Of a stretch of DNA of 7,719 nt, positions 1 through 5,639 are shown one piece after another (position 1 is the first letter of the stretch; every line of letters starts with the position of its first letter). This DNA comes from Pseudomonadota bacterium (GTDB lineage: Bacteria; Pseudomonadota; Gammaproteobacteria; Burkholderiales; Burkholderiaceae_C). The translations under genes were made by a program, and so were the position numbers. The DNA is taken from assembly GCA_023422975.1 (NCBI GenBank), contig JAFAGF010000265.1:1-7719 (forward strand), read 5' to 3'. The notes under the pieces are model-generated. The model saw nothing but the letters and a program-made list of their open reading frames with translations. It had not been told where the DNA came from and did not search any database.

Positions 1-22
1 AAACAAGGCAATACCGAAATAT

Positions 23-98
23 TCCCTGATAGCTCAGTCGGTAGAGCGACGGACTGTTAATCCGCAGGTCCCTGGTTCGAGCCCAGGTCGGGGAGCCA
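23..98 (+). tRNA. tRNA-Asn (anticodon GTT), copy 1
   Basis: This is a 76-nt cloverleaf decoding AAC/AAU. The acceptor stem TCCCTGA pairs with TCGGGGA and includes one T-G pair. The D stem GCTC pairs with GAGC. The anticodon loop is CTGTTAA with GTT at positions 34-36. The T arm CCTGG-TTCGAGC-CCAGG is perfect. The discriminator base is G73, and the CCA end is encoded at 96-98. The outermost anticodon-stem pair is A27-C43, a mismatch where E. coli tRNA-Asn has G-U. It is present in both copies and so is probably normal for this lineage. The gene is probably co-transcribed with copy 2 from a promoter left of the window. Confidence 0.97.
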
Positions 99-144
99 AA
101 ATTGTCGCCTTGCAATTTCAAAAAACAAGGCAATACCGAAATGT

Positions 145-220
145 TCCCTGATAGCTCAGTCGGTAGAGCGACGGACTGTTAATCCGCAGGTCCCTGGTTC
201 GAGCCCAGGTCGGGGAGCCA
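145..220 (+). tRNA. tRNA-Asn (anticodon GTT), copy 2
   Basis: Identical in all 76 positions to the copy at 23-98, with the same GTT anticodon, A27-C43 mismatch and encoded CCA (218-220). The two tRNAs are 46 nt apart. No promoter is obvious in the short linker, and a strong terminator begins 4 nt after the CCA, so the pair reads as one transcription unit processed into two tRNAs. Confidence 0.97.
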
Positions 221-223
221 CAT

Positions 224-258
224 AAAAAGCCAAGCATTTTGCAATGCTTGGCTTTTTT
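224..258. terminator. Bidirectional rho-independent terminator
   Basis: The 10-bp perfect stem GCCAAGCATT (229-238) / AATGCTTGGC (243-252) has a TTGC loop, is preceded by five A (224-228) and followed by six T (253-258). The A and T tracts allow termination on either strand. It ends the tRNA-Asn unit on the plus strand and lies 25 bp beyond the stop of the convergent minus-strand gene ending at 284. Confidence 0.92.
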
Positions 259-283
259 CTTGCTCACAGCAATCAGGCACGCA

Positions 284-610
284 TCAGGCGGCCCGAACAA
301 TCCCTACGGAAGACTTTTCTTTGGGCAGCGCGTGCTTGCGCGAAGACTCCAGACGCCCATGGTGCTCAGCATGCTTGACCGCAGGAGCATCGTGCACAGG
401 CTCCATCACTTCCACCCCATTTTTTTGCGCTTCCCACAGCGCAATTTCTTCTTCAAGGCGACGCGCACGCTCTGCATACATGTCTGCGGAAGCTTGGTAG
501 TGCTCTGCCGCAATCGAATGCTCCAGCATCGCCATGCGTGCTTCTTGCAAATAGGCACGCGCACGGCGGATGTAGCGTGGTTCTGCGCCAAAAAGGCTCA
601 TAGAGAACAT
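284..610 (-). CDS. Conserved small helical protein of unknown function
   Basis: The 108-residue product is not assignable to a named family. Residues about 13-62 are rich in Ala, Arg, Glu and Met (for example RRARAYLQEARMAML and ERARRLEEEIALWEAQK) and should form one or two long amphipathic helices, possibly a coiled coil. The last 45 residues are polar, rich in His, Lys and Ser, and likely disordered. I see no signal peptide or membrane segment, so it is probably cytoplasmic. The start at 610 is fixed by AAGGAGG (624-618) seven bases upstream. An internal ATG at 601 gives MSLFGAEPRY, which I recall as the annotated start of similar comamonad proteins, but it lies 16 bases from that ribosome-binding site. 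The gene is convergent with the tRNA unit and shares its terminator. No function can be given. Confidence 0.8.
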   Translation of the reverse strand: MFSMSLFGAEPRYIRRARAYLQEARMAMLEHSIAAEHYQASADMYAERARRLEEEIALWEAQKNGVEVMEPVHDAPAVKHAEHHGRLESSRKHALPKEKSSVGIVRAA

Positions 611-617
611 GATTCAA

Positions 618-624
618 CCTCCTT
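618..624 (-). promoter_or_regulatory. Strong Shine-Dalgarno site
   Basis: Reads AAGGAGG on the minus strand, with a seven-base spacer to the ATG at 610. It is the strongest ribosome-binding site in this part of the window. It argues both that the 108-residue gene is real and that its start is 610 rather than 601. Confidence 0.75.
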
Positions 625-647
625 CATCCGCATCTGCCGGAGCCGCA

Positions 648-773
648 TCACATAATGCCTCCGAAGACACTGGTGTAACCATAGCCATGATCCATCACGC
701 CATTTGTCCCCATAGGACAGTGTTGGATGTAGGAGTGCCCCTTCCACACGACCTCAGCCGATTGATGACGCAC
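648..773 (-). other. Possible small ORF (41 aa, GTG start), doubtful
   Basis: An open frame ends at 648, 37 bp upstream of the ATG at 610, on the same strand. Taken from a GTG at 773 it would give a 41-residue peptide rich in Gly, His, Tyr and Met, ending TSVFGGIM. No Shine-Dalgarno sequence precedes this GTG. The frame stays open further upstream into the start of aat, so the boundaries are unclear. Otherwise 625-810 holds only the presumed promoters of the two divergent genes, and I cannot place those promoters with confidence. The AT-rich stretch at 784-810 just before aat is the best place for an aat promoter. Confidence 0.2.
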
Positions 774-810
774 TGTAAGCAAGTACAAACTTATATTTTT
801 GATAGCAAAA

Positions 811-1548
811 ATGCAAGAACCACCATTGATTTGGCTTGAGGCTGATGACGATTTCCCCCCTGTAGCCCTGGCCTGGGGTGAAGACTCACCCATGCCCGGC
901 TTGCTGGCGGCTGGCGGCGTCTTGGATGCTGCACATTTGCAAGCAGCCTACCGGCGCGGTATCTTTCCGTGGTTCAGCCCCGGGCAGCCCAATTTATGGT
1001 GGTCCCCCGATCCACGCATGGTGCTCAAGACCAGCGACTTTCGCCTACACCCCTCGTTGCGCAAAACCGTGCGCAAGTTCATTCGCATGCCAGGCTATGA
1101 AGTGCGCATTGACACCAGCTTTCGGCAAGTTATTACCCACTGCGCCAACACGCCACGCGCAGGGCAAAACGGCACCTGGATCGTGCCCGAGATCATGGAC
1201 GCCTACTGCGACTTGCATGCACAGGGCCTGGCGCACAGCGTAGAAACATGGGTCAACGACCAATTGGTAGGGGGCTTGTATTGCGTGGCACTGGGGCAAG
1301 CCGTGTACGGAGAGTCCATGTTTGCCCACGCAACCGACGCTTCCAAGGTAGCACTGGCCGCACTGGTTGCGCTGTGCCGCCACCACGGCGCGACACAAAT
1401 TGACTGCCAGCAAGCGACTGCGCACCTGGCCTCCTTAGGTGCACGCGAGCAAGCCCGCACAGACTTTCTGGCAGAAGCCGCTCGCCAGCAGCAATGCCCT
1501 GCTATGGACTGGAATTTCCGCCCCGTATACTGGGAATCGCTTTGCTGA
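811..1548 (+). CDS. aat: Leucyl/phenylalanyl-tRNA--protein transferase
   Basis: Aat moves Leu or Phe from its tRNA onto proteins with N-terminal Arg or Lys, creating an N-degron read by ClpS and degraded by ClpAP in the cytoplasm. The 245-residue product has family-typical length and motifs in order: [20 protein letters not shown] at 31-50, IFPWFSPG 51-58, WWSPDPR 63-69, GTWI 121-124, HSVE 142-145, GGLY 154-157, GESMF 168-172, ASK 177-179, IDCQ 197-200 and HLASLGAR 205-212. E. coli has GGDL and GGMYG where this protein has GGVL and GGLYC, which are modest substitutions. ATG 811 is preferred over the in-frame TTG at 799 because the family starts close to the WLE motif. No clear ribosome-binding site is visible, only the AT-rich TTTTTGATAGCAAAA. 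bpt follows 22 bp downstream, almost certainly in the same operon. Confidence 0.96.
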   Translation: MQEPPLIWLEADDDFPPVALAWGEDSPMPGLLAAGGVLDAAHLQAAYRRGIFPWFSPGQPNLWWSPDPRMVLKTSDFRLHPSLRKTVRKFIRMPGYEVRIDTSFRQVITHCANTPRAGQNGTWIVPEIMDAYCDLHAQGLAHSVETWVNDQLVGGLYCVALGQAVYGESMFAHATDASKVALAALVALCRHHGATQIDCQQATAHLASLGAREQARTDFLAEAARQQQCPAMDWNFRPVYWESLC

Positions 1549-1570
1549 AGACTCTGAGGCTCTCTACCGC

Positions 1571-2305
1571 ATGACACAGCTCAACGACCTGCCGCACTAC
1601 AGCTTGCAGTTCTATGCCACAGCGCCCTACCCCTGCAGCTACCTACCGCAGCAAGAGGCACGCTCACAGGTCGCGGCGCCCAGCCACCTGATCCACGCAG
1701 AGGTGTATTCCGCCTTGGTCACCCAAGGCTTTCGCCGCAGCGGTTTATTTACCTACCGCCCCTATTGCAGCCAGTGCAGTGCCTGTCAGCCGCTGCGCGT
1801 TCTCACACGTGAGCACCAGCCCACACGCAGCCAGCGCCGCGCGCACAAGCAGCACGCTCAGCTCGAAATCAGTGTGCAGCGCCTGCACTTTTCGCAAGAG
1901 CATTACGACCTGTACCAACGCTACCAGCACGCACGCCACAGCGGCGGCGGCATGGACCAAGATAACGTCGAGCAATACACCCAATTCCTGCTTCAAAGCC
2001 GTGTCGAGACACGTTTGGTCGAATTCCGTGATCCCAGTGCCGACAATGCTTTGCGCATGGTGTCCATCATTGACTGCCTAGAAGACGGGCTGTCAGCGGT
2101 CTACACCTTCTACGAACCCGACCCCAGCGCCAGCTATGGCACCTTCAATGTGCTGTGGCAAATTGCATTTGCGCGCAGCATGGGGCTGCCTTATGTGTAC
2201 CTGGGCTACTGGATCGAGCAATCCCCCAAAATGCGCTACAAGGCGCAATTTCATCCGCATGAGGTTTTACGTGACAACCTGTGGCATCGAGTCGACAAAA
2301 CCTGA
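1571..2305 (+). CDS. bpt: Aspartate/glutamate leucyltransferase (Bpt)
   Basis: Bpt transfers Leu from Leu-tRNA to proteins starting with Asp or Glu. It is the bacterial relative of eukaryotic arginyltransferase ATE1 and complements Aat in the N-degron route to ClpS/ClpAP. The 244-residue product has normal length. The N-terminal domain carries PCSYLP (C22), GFRRSG at 53-58 and a CxxCxxC run, C66, C69 and C72, in [15 protein letters not shown]. The C-terminal acyltransferase domain carries ISVQRL, TFYEPDP and the signature [20 protein letters not shown] near 214-233. The open frame extends upstream inside aat to 1439, but ATG 1571 is the start matching the family ([11 protein letters not shown]). 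A GAGG at 1556-1559 is a weak ribosome-binding site. The gene is coupled to aat, so both transferase specificities are expressed together. Confidence 0.96.
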   Translation: MTQLNDLPHYSLQFYATAPYPCSYLPQQEARSQVAAPSHLIHAEVYSALVTQGFRRSGLFTYRPYCSQCSACQPLRVLTREHQPTRSQRRAHKQHAQLEISVQRLHFSQEHYDLYQRYQHARHSGGGMDQDNVEQYTQFLLQSRVETRLVEFRDPSADNALRMVSIIDCLEDGLSAVYTFYEPDPSASYGTFNVLWQIAFARSMGLPYVYLGYWIEQSPKMRYKAQFHPHEVLRDNLWHRVDKT

Positions 2306-2400
2306 AGAGATCCATTGAAGGGGGGCATCCACACCAAAGATGTGCGTCACACCGACCAGTGGCGGCTAGAATCCGCCCATCTGAGAGACTGGGATTCCAC

Positions 2401-3195
2401 ATGAAGAAAAATGATCAAGACGTACCCGCCAAACCCAGCGTGCAAGTGCTGGAGCGCATGTTTGTCCTGATCGACGTGCTGGCCTCGCGCGAAGAAGCGG
2501 TATCGCTGAAAGACATCAGCGAAAAAACAAGCCTGCACCCCTCCACTGCACACCGCATCCTGAACGACTTGGCGGCAGGCCGTTTTGTGGACCGCCCCGA
2601 ATCCGGCAGCTACCGCCTTGGCATGCGCTTGCTGGAGCTCGGTAACTTGGTCAAAGCCCGCCTGAGCGTGCGCGAAACCGCCCTGCCCGCCATGCGCCTG
2701 TTGCACAAGCAAATCCAGCAGCCCGTGAATTTGAGCGTGCGCCAAGGCGATGAAATCGTCTATGTGGAGCGCGCATACAGCGAACGCTCCGGCATGCAGG
2801 TGGTTCGCGCCATTGGTGGCCACGCCCCGCTGCACCTGACCTCCAACGGCAAACTGTTTTTGGCTGCCGATGAACCCCAGCGCGTGCGGGCCTATGCCAT
2901 GCGCACGGGCTTGGCAGGCAATACCCACAACAGCCTGACCCAGTTGCCCATGCTGGAGCGCGAGCTCAGCAAAGCACGCGAAACCGGTGTGGCCTACGAC
3001 AACGAAGAGCTGGAGCTTGGCGTGCGCTGCATGGCCGCAGGTATTTATGACGACCAAGCCAAGCTGATTGCCGCCCTGTCTATTTCCGCCCCCGCCGACC
3101 GCTTGGATGAAGGCTGGCTGCCCAAGCTGCAAAGCACGGCCTTTGAAATTTCACAGGCACTGGGTTTTCGCGGCGCAGCGCCAGTTATGCGCTGA
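2401..3195 (+). CDS. IclR-family transcriptional regulator
   Basis: A 264-residue cytoplasmic DNA-binding regulator. Residues about 12-75 form the IclR winged helix-turn-helix, with SLKDISEKTSLHPSTAHRIL as the helix-turn-helix (35-54) and the wing near 62-74. Residues about 88-255 form the IclR effector-binding domain, with GGHAPLHLTSNGKLFLA (139-155) and VRCMAAGIYDD (208-218) in the usual places. Most IclR proteins bind a small carboxylic acid; this ligand cannot be read from sequence. The frame is open back to a GTG at 2281 overlapping bpt, but ATG 2401 (MKKNDQDVPAKPS) is the typical family start. There is no adjacent catabolic operon, so targets are probably elsewhere. A TAGAAT at 2367-2372 could be a -10 box for its own promoter, but no convincing -35 is seen; read-through from bpt (95-bp gap) is also possible. 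Confidence 0.94.
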   Translation: MKKNDQDVPAKPSVQVLERMFVLIDVLASREEAVSLKDISEKTSLHPSTAHRILNDLAAGRFVDRPESGSYRLGMRLLELGNLVKARLSVRETALPAMRLLHKQIQQPVNLSVRQGDEIVYVERAYSERSGMQVVRAIGGHAPLHLTSNGKLFLAADEPQRVRAYAMRTGLAGNTHNSLTQLPMLERELSKARETGVAYDNEELELGVRCMAAGIYDDQAKLIAALSISAPADRLDEGWLPKLQSTAFEISQALGFRGAAPVMR

Positions 3196-3225
3196 CACCC
3201 AAAAGATTCTCTCCCTCCTCTCCCA

Positions 3226-3248
3226 ACAACCCGCTGAATGCGGGTTGT
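3226..3248. terminator. Hairpin between convergent genes, probable terminator
   Basis: The perfect 9-bp stem ACAACCCGC / GCGGGTTGT has a TGAAT loop and lies 30 bp after the iclR stop and 60 bp beyond the stop of the convergent anti-sigma gene. The sequence after it on the plus strand (GTTGCATTCG) has no real T tract, so intrinsic termination may be weak. Position and symmetry support a shared role for both transcripts. Confidence 0.5.
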
Positions 3249-3308
3249 GTTGCATTCGCCGTGATAACTACAGCAATTGAGGTTTGGAATTTTCAGGGCA
3301 GCACGCAA

Positions 3309-4112
3309 TTAAATGTCTCGGCGAATCAATGTGCCCGTGAACAACACCGGCCCTGTCGGCCCTGTGGCGCTGGGCACCCCACCTTTGGGCTCTAGGCTGA
3401 TCGCCAGTGCAGGCACCGATTGCACATCGGCCTCCTGCGCCGTCAATTGCTCTAACTTGCCTTGCCCAATGACACCCAAAGAACGTGGTCTTCCCTGCTG
3501 CGGCAGTGCCCATAGCTGCAGCGACTGGTTGTCTGCCTCCTGAAACCCACTGACGCGTTGCAACAAAAGCTGCTTGTTCTGCGGATCGAAAGTAACCAGC
3601 ACAGAGGCATCGGCCTTTCCATCGGCCAACACCGCAACATATTGAATATGTGGCGCTTTCTGCAAAGCAGCCTCCACAGACTGAAGCTCCGCTTGCAGCG
3701 CAGCAACTTGCTGCTGTGCACTTCCTGTGACCGCTTGGTGCGACCACAATCCCACCGCCACCGCTGTCACCGTCGCAAAGCTCGCTGCCAATGCGAGGCC
3801 ACGCCACCACGCCAACATGCGCACAGGAAGGTTCGGCGCTGCCATCCCACGTTGCTGCGCCAGTTTGACCGTGGCTGTTTCGGCTTGCAGCAAATTTTCT
3901 ATCCGCATCCACACAGCAGCGTCTGGAGGCACAGGAGCCTGCACCTCCGAGAACGCAGACCACCGGCCTTGCCACAGCAGCGCGGCCGCACGCACTTGGG
4001 CATATTCACGCGCCAGTTGCTCAAAGCGCCGACGTGCACCTCCACGCAGCGTACCCAATGCATACGCGGCGGCCAAGTGATCAAGTAGCTCAGGTTTTTT
4101 TGTCAGATTCAT
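3309..4112 (-). CDS. Membrane anti-sigma factor, RskA/SigK-regulator type
   Basis: A 267-residue inner-membrane protein expected to bind and inhibit the sigma factor encoded just upstream. The cytoplasmic N-terminal part (1-90) shows the typical LLDHLAAAYALGTL helix followed by an Arg-rich helix (GGARRRFEQLARE). One membrane segment lies at about 99-123 (MLAWWRGLALAASFATVTAV and onward). A short periplasmic coiled coil follows (QQQVAALQAELQSVEAALQ, about 133-152), then an RskA-like C-terminal domain with SLQLWALP and an LEPKGGVPSATGPTGPVLF tail. No HxxxCxxC zinc motif is present, so release is not by the zinc-thiol switch of ZAS anti-sigmas; RskA relatives are released by regulated proteolysis. 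The start at 4112 follows AGGAG (4125-4121) with an 8-base spacer; a GTG at 4130 lacks this support. The sigma stop is 18 bp upstream, so the genes are co-transcribed and probably balanced in dose. Confidence 0.88.
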   Translation of the reverse strand: MNLTKKPELLDHLAAAYALGTLRGGARRRFEQLAREYAQVRAAALLWQGRWSAFSEVQAPVPPDAAVWMRIENLLQAETATVKLAQQRGMAAPNLPVRMLAWWRGLALAASFATVTAVAVGLWSHQAVTGSAQQQVAALQAELQSVEAALQKAPHIQYVAVLADGKADASVLVTFDPQNKQLLLQRVSGFQEADNQSLQLWALPQQGRPRSLGVIGQGKLEQLTAQEADVQSVPALAISLEPKGGVPSATGPTGPVLFTGTLIRRDI

Positions 4113-4130
4113 GGTGCACGCTCCTGACAC

Positions 4131-4706
4131 TCAAACATGGCGGGCCATACATTTGCGCAACTGCTCTAAGCTGCGACGCACCCATGTCTTGACGGTCCCC
4201 AAGGGCAGCTTCAGAGACACGGCCAACTCGCTATGGCTGAAGTCTTTCAAATAGGCCATGCTCACCACTTCGCGCTGTGGCGGCTCTAACCGCTGCATGC
4301 ACTGGTGCAGCACGGCGGCTTGCTCACTGGCTTCTGCTGACTGCATAGGCTCTGGCACATTTTTTTCCGCAAGCAATTCGTCCATATCTTCGATGGGCAC
4401 ATTCAGGTGCAGCCGCTCGGCTCTGCGTCGGCGCAAGAAATCCAAGGCTCTGCTGCGCACCAGCATCCCCATCCAAGCCAATGGCGGACTGAGCGAATCG
4501 CGGTAACTGCCTGCGCTGCGCCAAATGCCCAAAAAGCTCTCTTGCAGCACATCCTCCGCCCACTCTTTGTTACCCACGATGCGCAAGGCCAGACCGTTCA
4601 TGCGCGAAGAGGTCAATCCATACAGCAGCTTGAGCGCAGCCTCATCTCGGGCTGCTACGCGATCGAGTAATTCCATCAGCTCGTGGTCCGGTGTATTGGT
4701 GCTCAT
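4131..4706 (-). CDS. ECF RNA polymerase sigma factor, SigK/RpoE-like
   Basis: A 191-residue group-4 (ECF) sigma factor. Sigma region 2 covers about 18-95, with the core-binding segment EDVLQESFLGIWRSAGSYRD (51-70) and LAWMGMLVRSRALDFLRRRR (76-95). An acidic linker follows. Sigma region 4 covers about 133-186, with the helix-turn-helix FSHSELAVSLKLPLGTVKTW (156-175), which reads the -35 box. Region 3 is absent, as expected for ECF factors. ATG 4706 (MSTNTPDHEL) is chosen as the first ATG giving family-like length; its ribosome-binding site is poor, and a longer frame to a TTG at 4772 looks unlikely. The gene is first in an operon with its anti-sigma factor and divergent from a ferritin-like gene, the usual arrangement for an autoregulated ECF system with a local target. 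Confidence 0.94.
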   Translation of the reverse strand: MSTNTPDHELMELLDRVAARDEAALKLLYGLTSSRMNGLALRIVGNKEWAEDVLQESFLGIWRSAGSYRDSLSPPLAWMGMLVRSRALDFLRRRRAERLHLNVPIEDMDELLAEKNVPEPMQSAEASEQAAVLHQCMQRLEPPQREVVSMAYLKDFSHSELAVSLKLPLGTVKTWVRRSLEQLRKCMARHV

Positions 4707-4826
4707 TGCGCCATTGTGATGAGAAGCACTTCCTTGTGGCAGCGCAGCCCTGCACTGTTGGATTGCTACCAAAACGCAGCGCTCGCACCACCTGTTGGCT
4801 TATTCGCCTATTTACTTATTGATCAA

Positions 4827-4852
4827 TACGCAGCATCCCGGCGGCTGGATGC
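4827..4852 (-). promoter_or_regulatory. Candidate ECF promoter for the sigma/anti-sigma operon
   Basis: On the minus strand GCATCC (4852-4847) is followed after 16 bp by CGTA (4830-4827), the general form of an ECF -35/-10 pair. Transcription would start near 4820, giving a leader of about 114 nt to the ATG at 4706. It overlaps the mirrored plus-strand copy. Motif and spacing are read by eye; GCATCC alone occurs elsewhere in the window by chance, so confidence is modest. Confidence 0.4.
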
Positions 4853-4861
4853 AAGCCGTTC
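4833..4861 (+). promoter_or_regulatory. Candidate ECF promoter for the ferritin-like/DUF3455 genes
   Basis: On the plus strand GCATCC (4833-4838) is followed after 18 bp by CGTTC (4857-4861). Transcription would start near 4868, about 110 nt before the ATG at 4978. The -35 box forms an inverted repeat with the minus-strand copy (GGATGC at 4847-4852), so each promoter's -35 lies inside the other's spacer. The 271-bp intergenic region 4707-4977 contains no gene that I can support. Confidence 0.4.
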
Positions 4862-4867
4862 AACGCT

Positions 4868-4897
4868 GATTCAAAAAAATATTTAAAAACTTGAATC
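4868..4897. repeat. Inverted repeat around an A/T-only core
   Basis: GATTCAA (4868-4874) and TTGAATC (4891-4897) are exact inverted repeats 16 bp apart, flanking an almost pure A/T stretch. The spacing places the arms a little over two helical turns apart. It lies at or just downstream of the predicted plus-strand transcription start and may be an operator or a DNA-bending site. Confidence 0.5.
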
Positions 4898-4966
4898 CAC
4901 CACCGTCATGCCTGCGTATTCCAAGGGTCGGACACCGCAATTGCTCGACACCGCCCCACAGTCAAC

Positions 4967-4972
4967 AAGGAG
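4967..4972 (+). promoter_or_regulatory. Shine-Dalgarno site deciding the ferritin-like start
   Basis: AAGGAG lies five bases before the ATG at 4978. The open frame runs back to an ATG at 4891, but only the 4978 start has this site and gives a proper twin-arginine signal peptide. Confidence 0.85.
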
Positions 4973-4977
4973 TCATC

Positions 4978-5571
4978 ATGAGCACCCATTTGTTTGAAGG
5001 CCGCACCTCCACCTTGGCCTCCCGCCGCGGATTTCTGGGCACTACCGGTACGTTGTCAGCTGTGGCCGTGGCCATGCTGGCAGGCAACGAAGCTTTAGCA
5101 CAAGGCATGGGCAATGACCCGGCCAAAGATGTCTCTATCCTCAATGTGGCGCTAGGGCTTGAGCATGAAGCCATCAATGCCTACCAGCTGGGTGCTGGCA
5201 GTGGCTTGCTGCAAAAACCGGTGATGGATGTGGCCCTGTTATTTCAAAGTCACCACAAAGCCCACCGTGACGCCTTGATTGCCACGATCCAAAAACTCGG
5301 TGGCAAACCCGTGGCTGAAGCGTCCATGCAAGCCTATGCAGAGTCACTCAAGGCAGGAACACTCAAAACCCAAGCCGATGTGCTGGCCCTCGCGGCCAGA
5401 TTAGAGCTGGGGGCAACGAATGCGTATTTGGGCGTCATTCCCACTTTTGAAAACCGTGACTTGGCCAAAGTTGCCGGTCGCTTGGCGGCAGATGAAACCA
5501 TGCACTACACCGCACTGGTTTCAGCCCTGGGCCGCCCATTGCCTAGCAATGCCCTGTCATTTGGCAGCTGA
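4978..5571 (+). CDS. Tat-exported ferritin-like domain protein
   Basis: A 197-residue exported protein. The N-terminus is a twin-arginine signal: SRRGFLG at 15-21, a hydrophobic stretch 22-36, and likely cleavage after ALA at 41, leaving about 156 residues in the periplasm as a folded, probably metal-loaded domain. The mature part is a four-helix ferritin-like bundle: helix 1 LEHEAINAY (E62, E64), helix 2 SHHKAHRDAL (H92, H93, H96), helix 3 RLELGATNAY (E143), helix 4 ADETMHYTAL (E173, H176). The E and ExxH positions suggest a diiron-type site, although helix 2 shows HxxH instead of the classical ExxH. Activity (iron storage, oxidase or structural role) cannot be deduced. A DUF3455 lipoprotein gene follows after 68 bp, and a sigma/anti-sigma operon is divergent, suggesting stress-induced expression. 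Confidence 0.9.
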   Translation: MSTHLFEGRTSTLASRRGFLGTTGTLSAVAVAMLAGNEALAQGMGNDPAKDVSILNVALGLEHEAINAYQLGAGSGLLQKPVMDVALLFQSHHKAHRDALIATIQKLGGKPVAEASMQAYAESLKAGTLKTQADVLALAARLELGATNAYLGVIPTFENRDLAKVAGRLAADETMHYTALVSALGRPLPSNALSFGS

Positions 5572-5639
5572 TACACGCTCTTACCCCACGCACCCATTTC
5601 ACCTGTGCATTTCTTTTCTCACTGCTGAAGGAAACTGTC

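Larger units (their letters stand above)
1..220 (+). repeat. Tandem duplication, 122-bp period, each unit carrying one tRNA-Asn
   Basis: Bases 1-98 align with 123-220 without gaps and differ only at position 21 (A) versus 143 (G). The repeated part covers the whole tRNA plus 22 bp of 5' leader (AAACAAGGCAATACCGAAAT at 1-20 and 123-142). The linker at 99-122 is seen once. GCCTTG (107-112) can pair with CAAGGC (126-131), forming a small hairpin across the junction. The first copy also begins with CAAGGC (4-9), so another unit may lie upstream of the window. Near-identity in the non-tRNA leader indicates a recent duplication or ongoing homogenisation. Confidence 0.95.

Noticed and set aside
118..300. 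Minus-strand 60-aa open frame over the tRNA (contains TWARTRDLRINSPSLYRLSY)
   Set aside because: It is the antisense translation of tRNA-Asn and its terminator. This peptide is a familiar artefact in protein databases.
239..655. Plus-strand 138-aa open frame
   Set aside because: It starts inside the terminator, has no ribosome-binding site, and runs antisense to the minus-strand gene with the perfect Shine-Dalgarno sequence.
1439..1570. 44-codon N-terminal extension of bpt inside aat
   Set aside because: The extension has no similarity to Bpt N-termini; ATG 1571 gives the family-normal length.
2281..2400. N-terminal extension of the IclR gene from a GTG overlapping bpt
   Set aside because: The extra residues are Arg/His/Ser-rich without structure, and ATG 2401 matches the family start.
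2347..3132. Minus-strand 261-aa open frame antisense to iclR
   Set aside because: Its composition is typical of the reverse of a GC-rich gene, no domain is recognisable, and the plus strand encodes a full IclR protein.
3268..3975. Minus-strand 235-aa Cys/Gly-rich frame
   Set aside because: It is a frame-shifted shadow of the anti-sigma gene on the same strand, which has clear domains and translational signals.
4891..4977. Longer start for the ferritin-like gene
   Set aside because: The added residues would bury the twin-arginine signal, and the AAGGAG lies directly before 4978.
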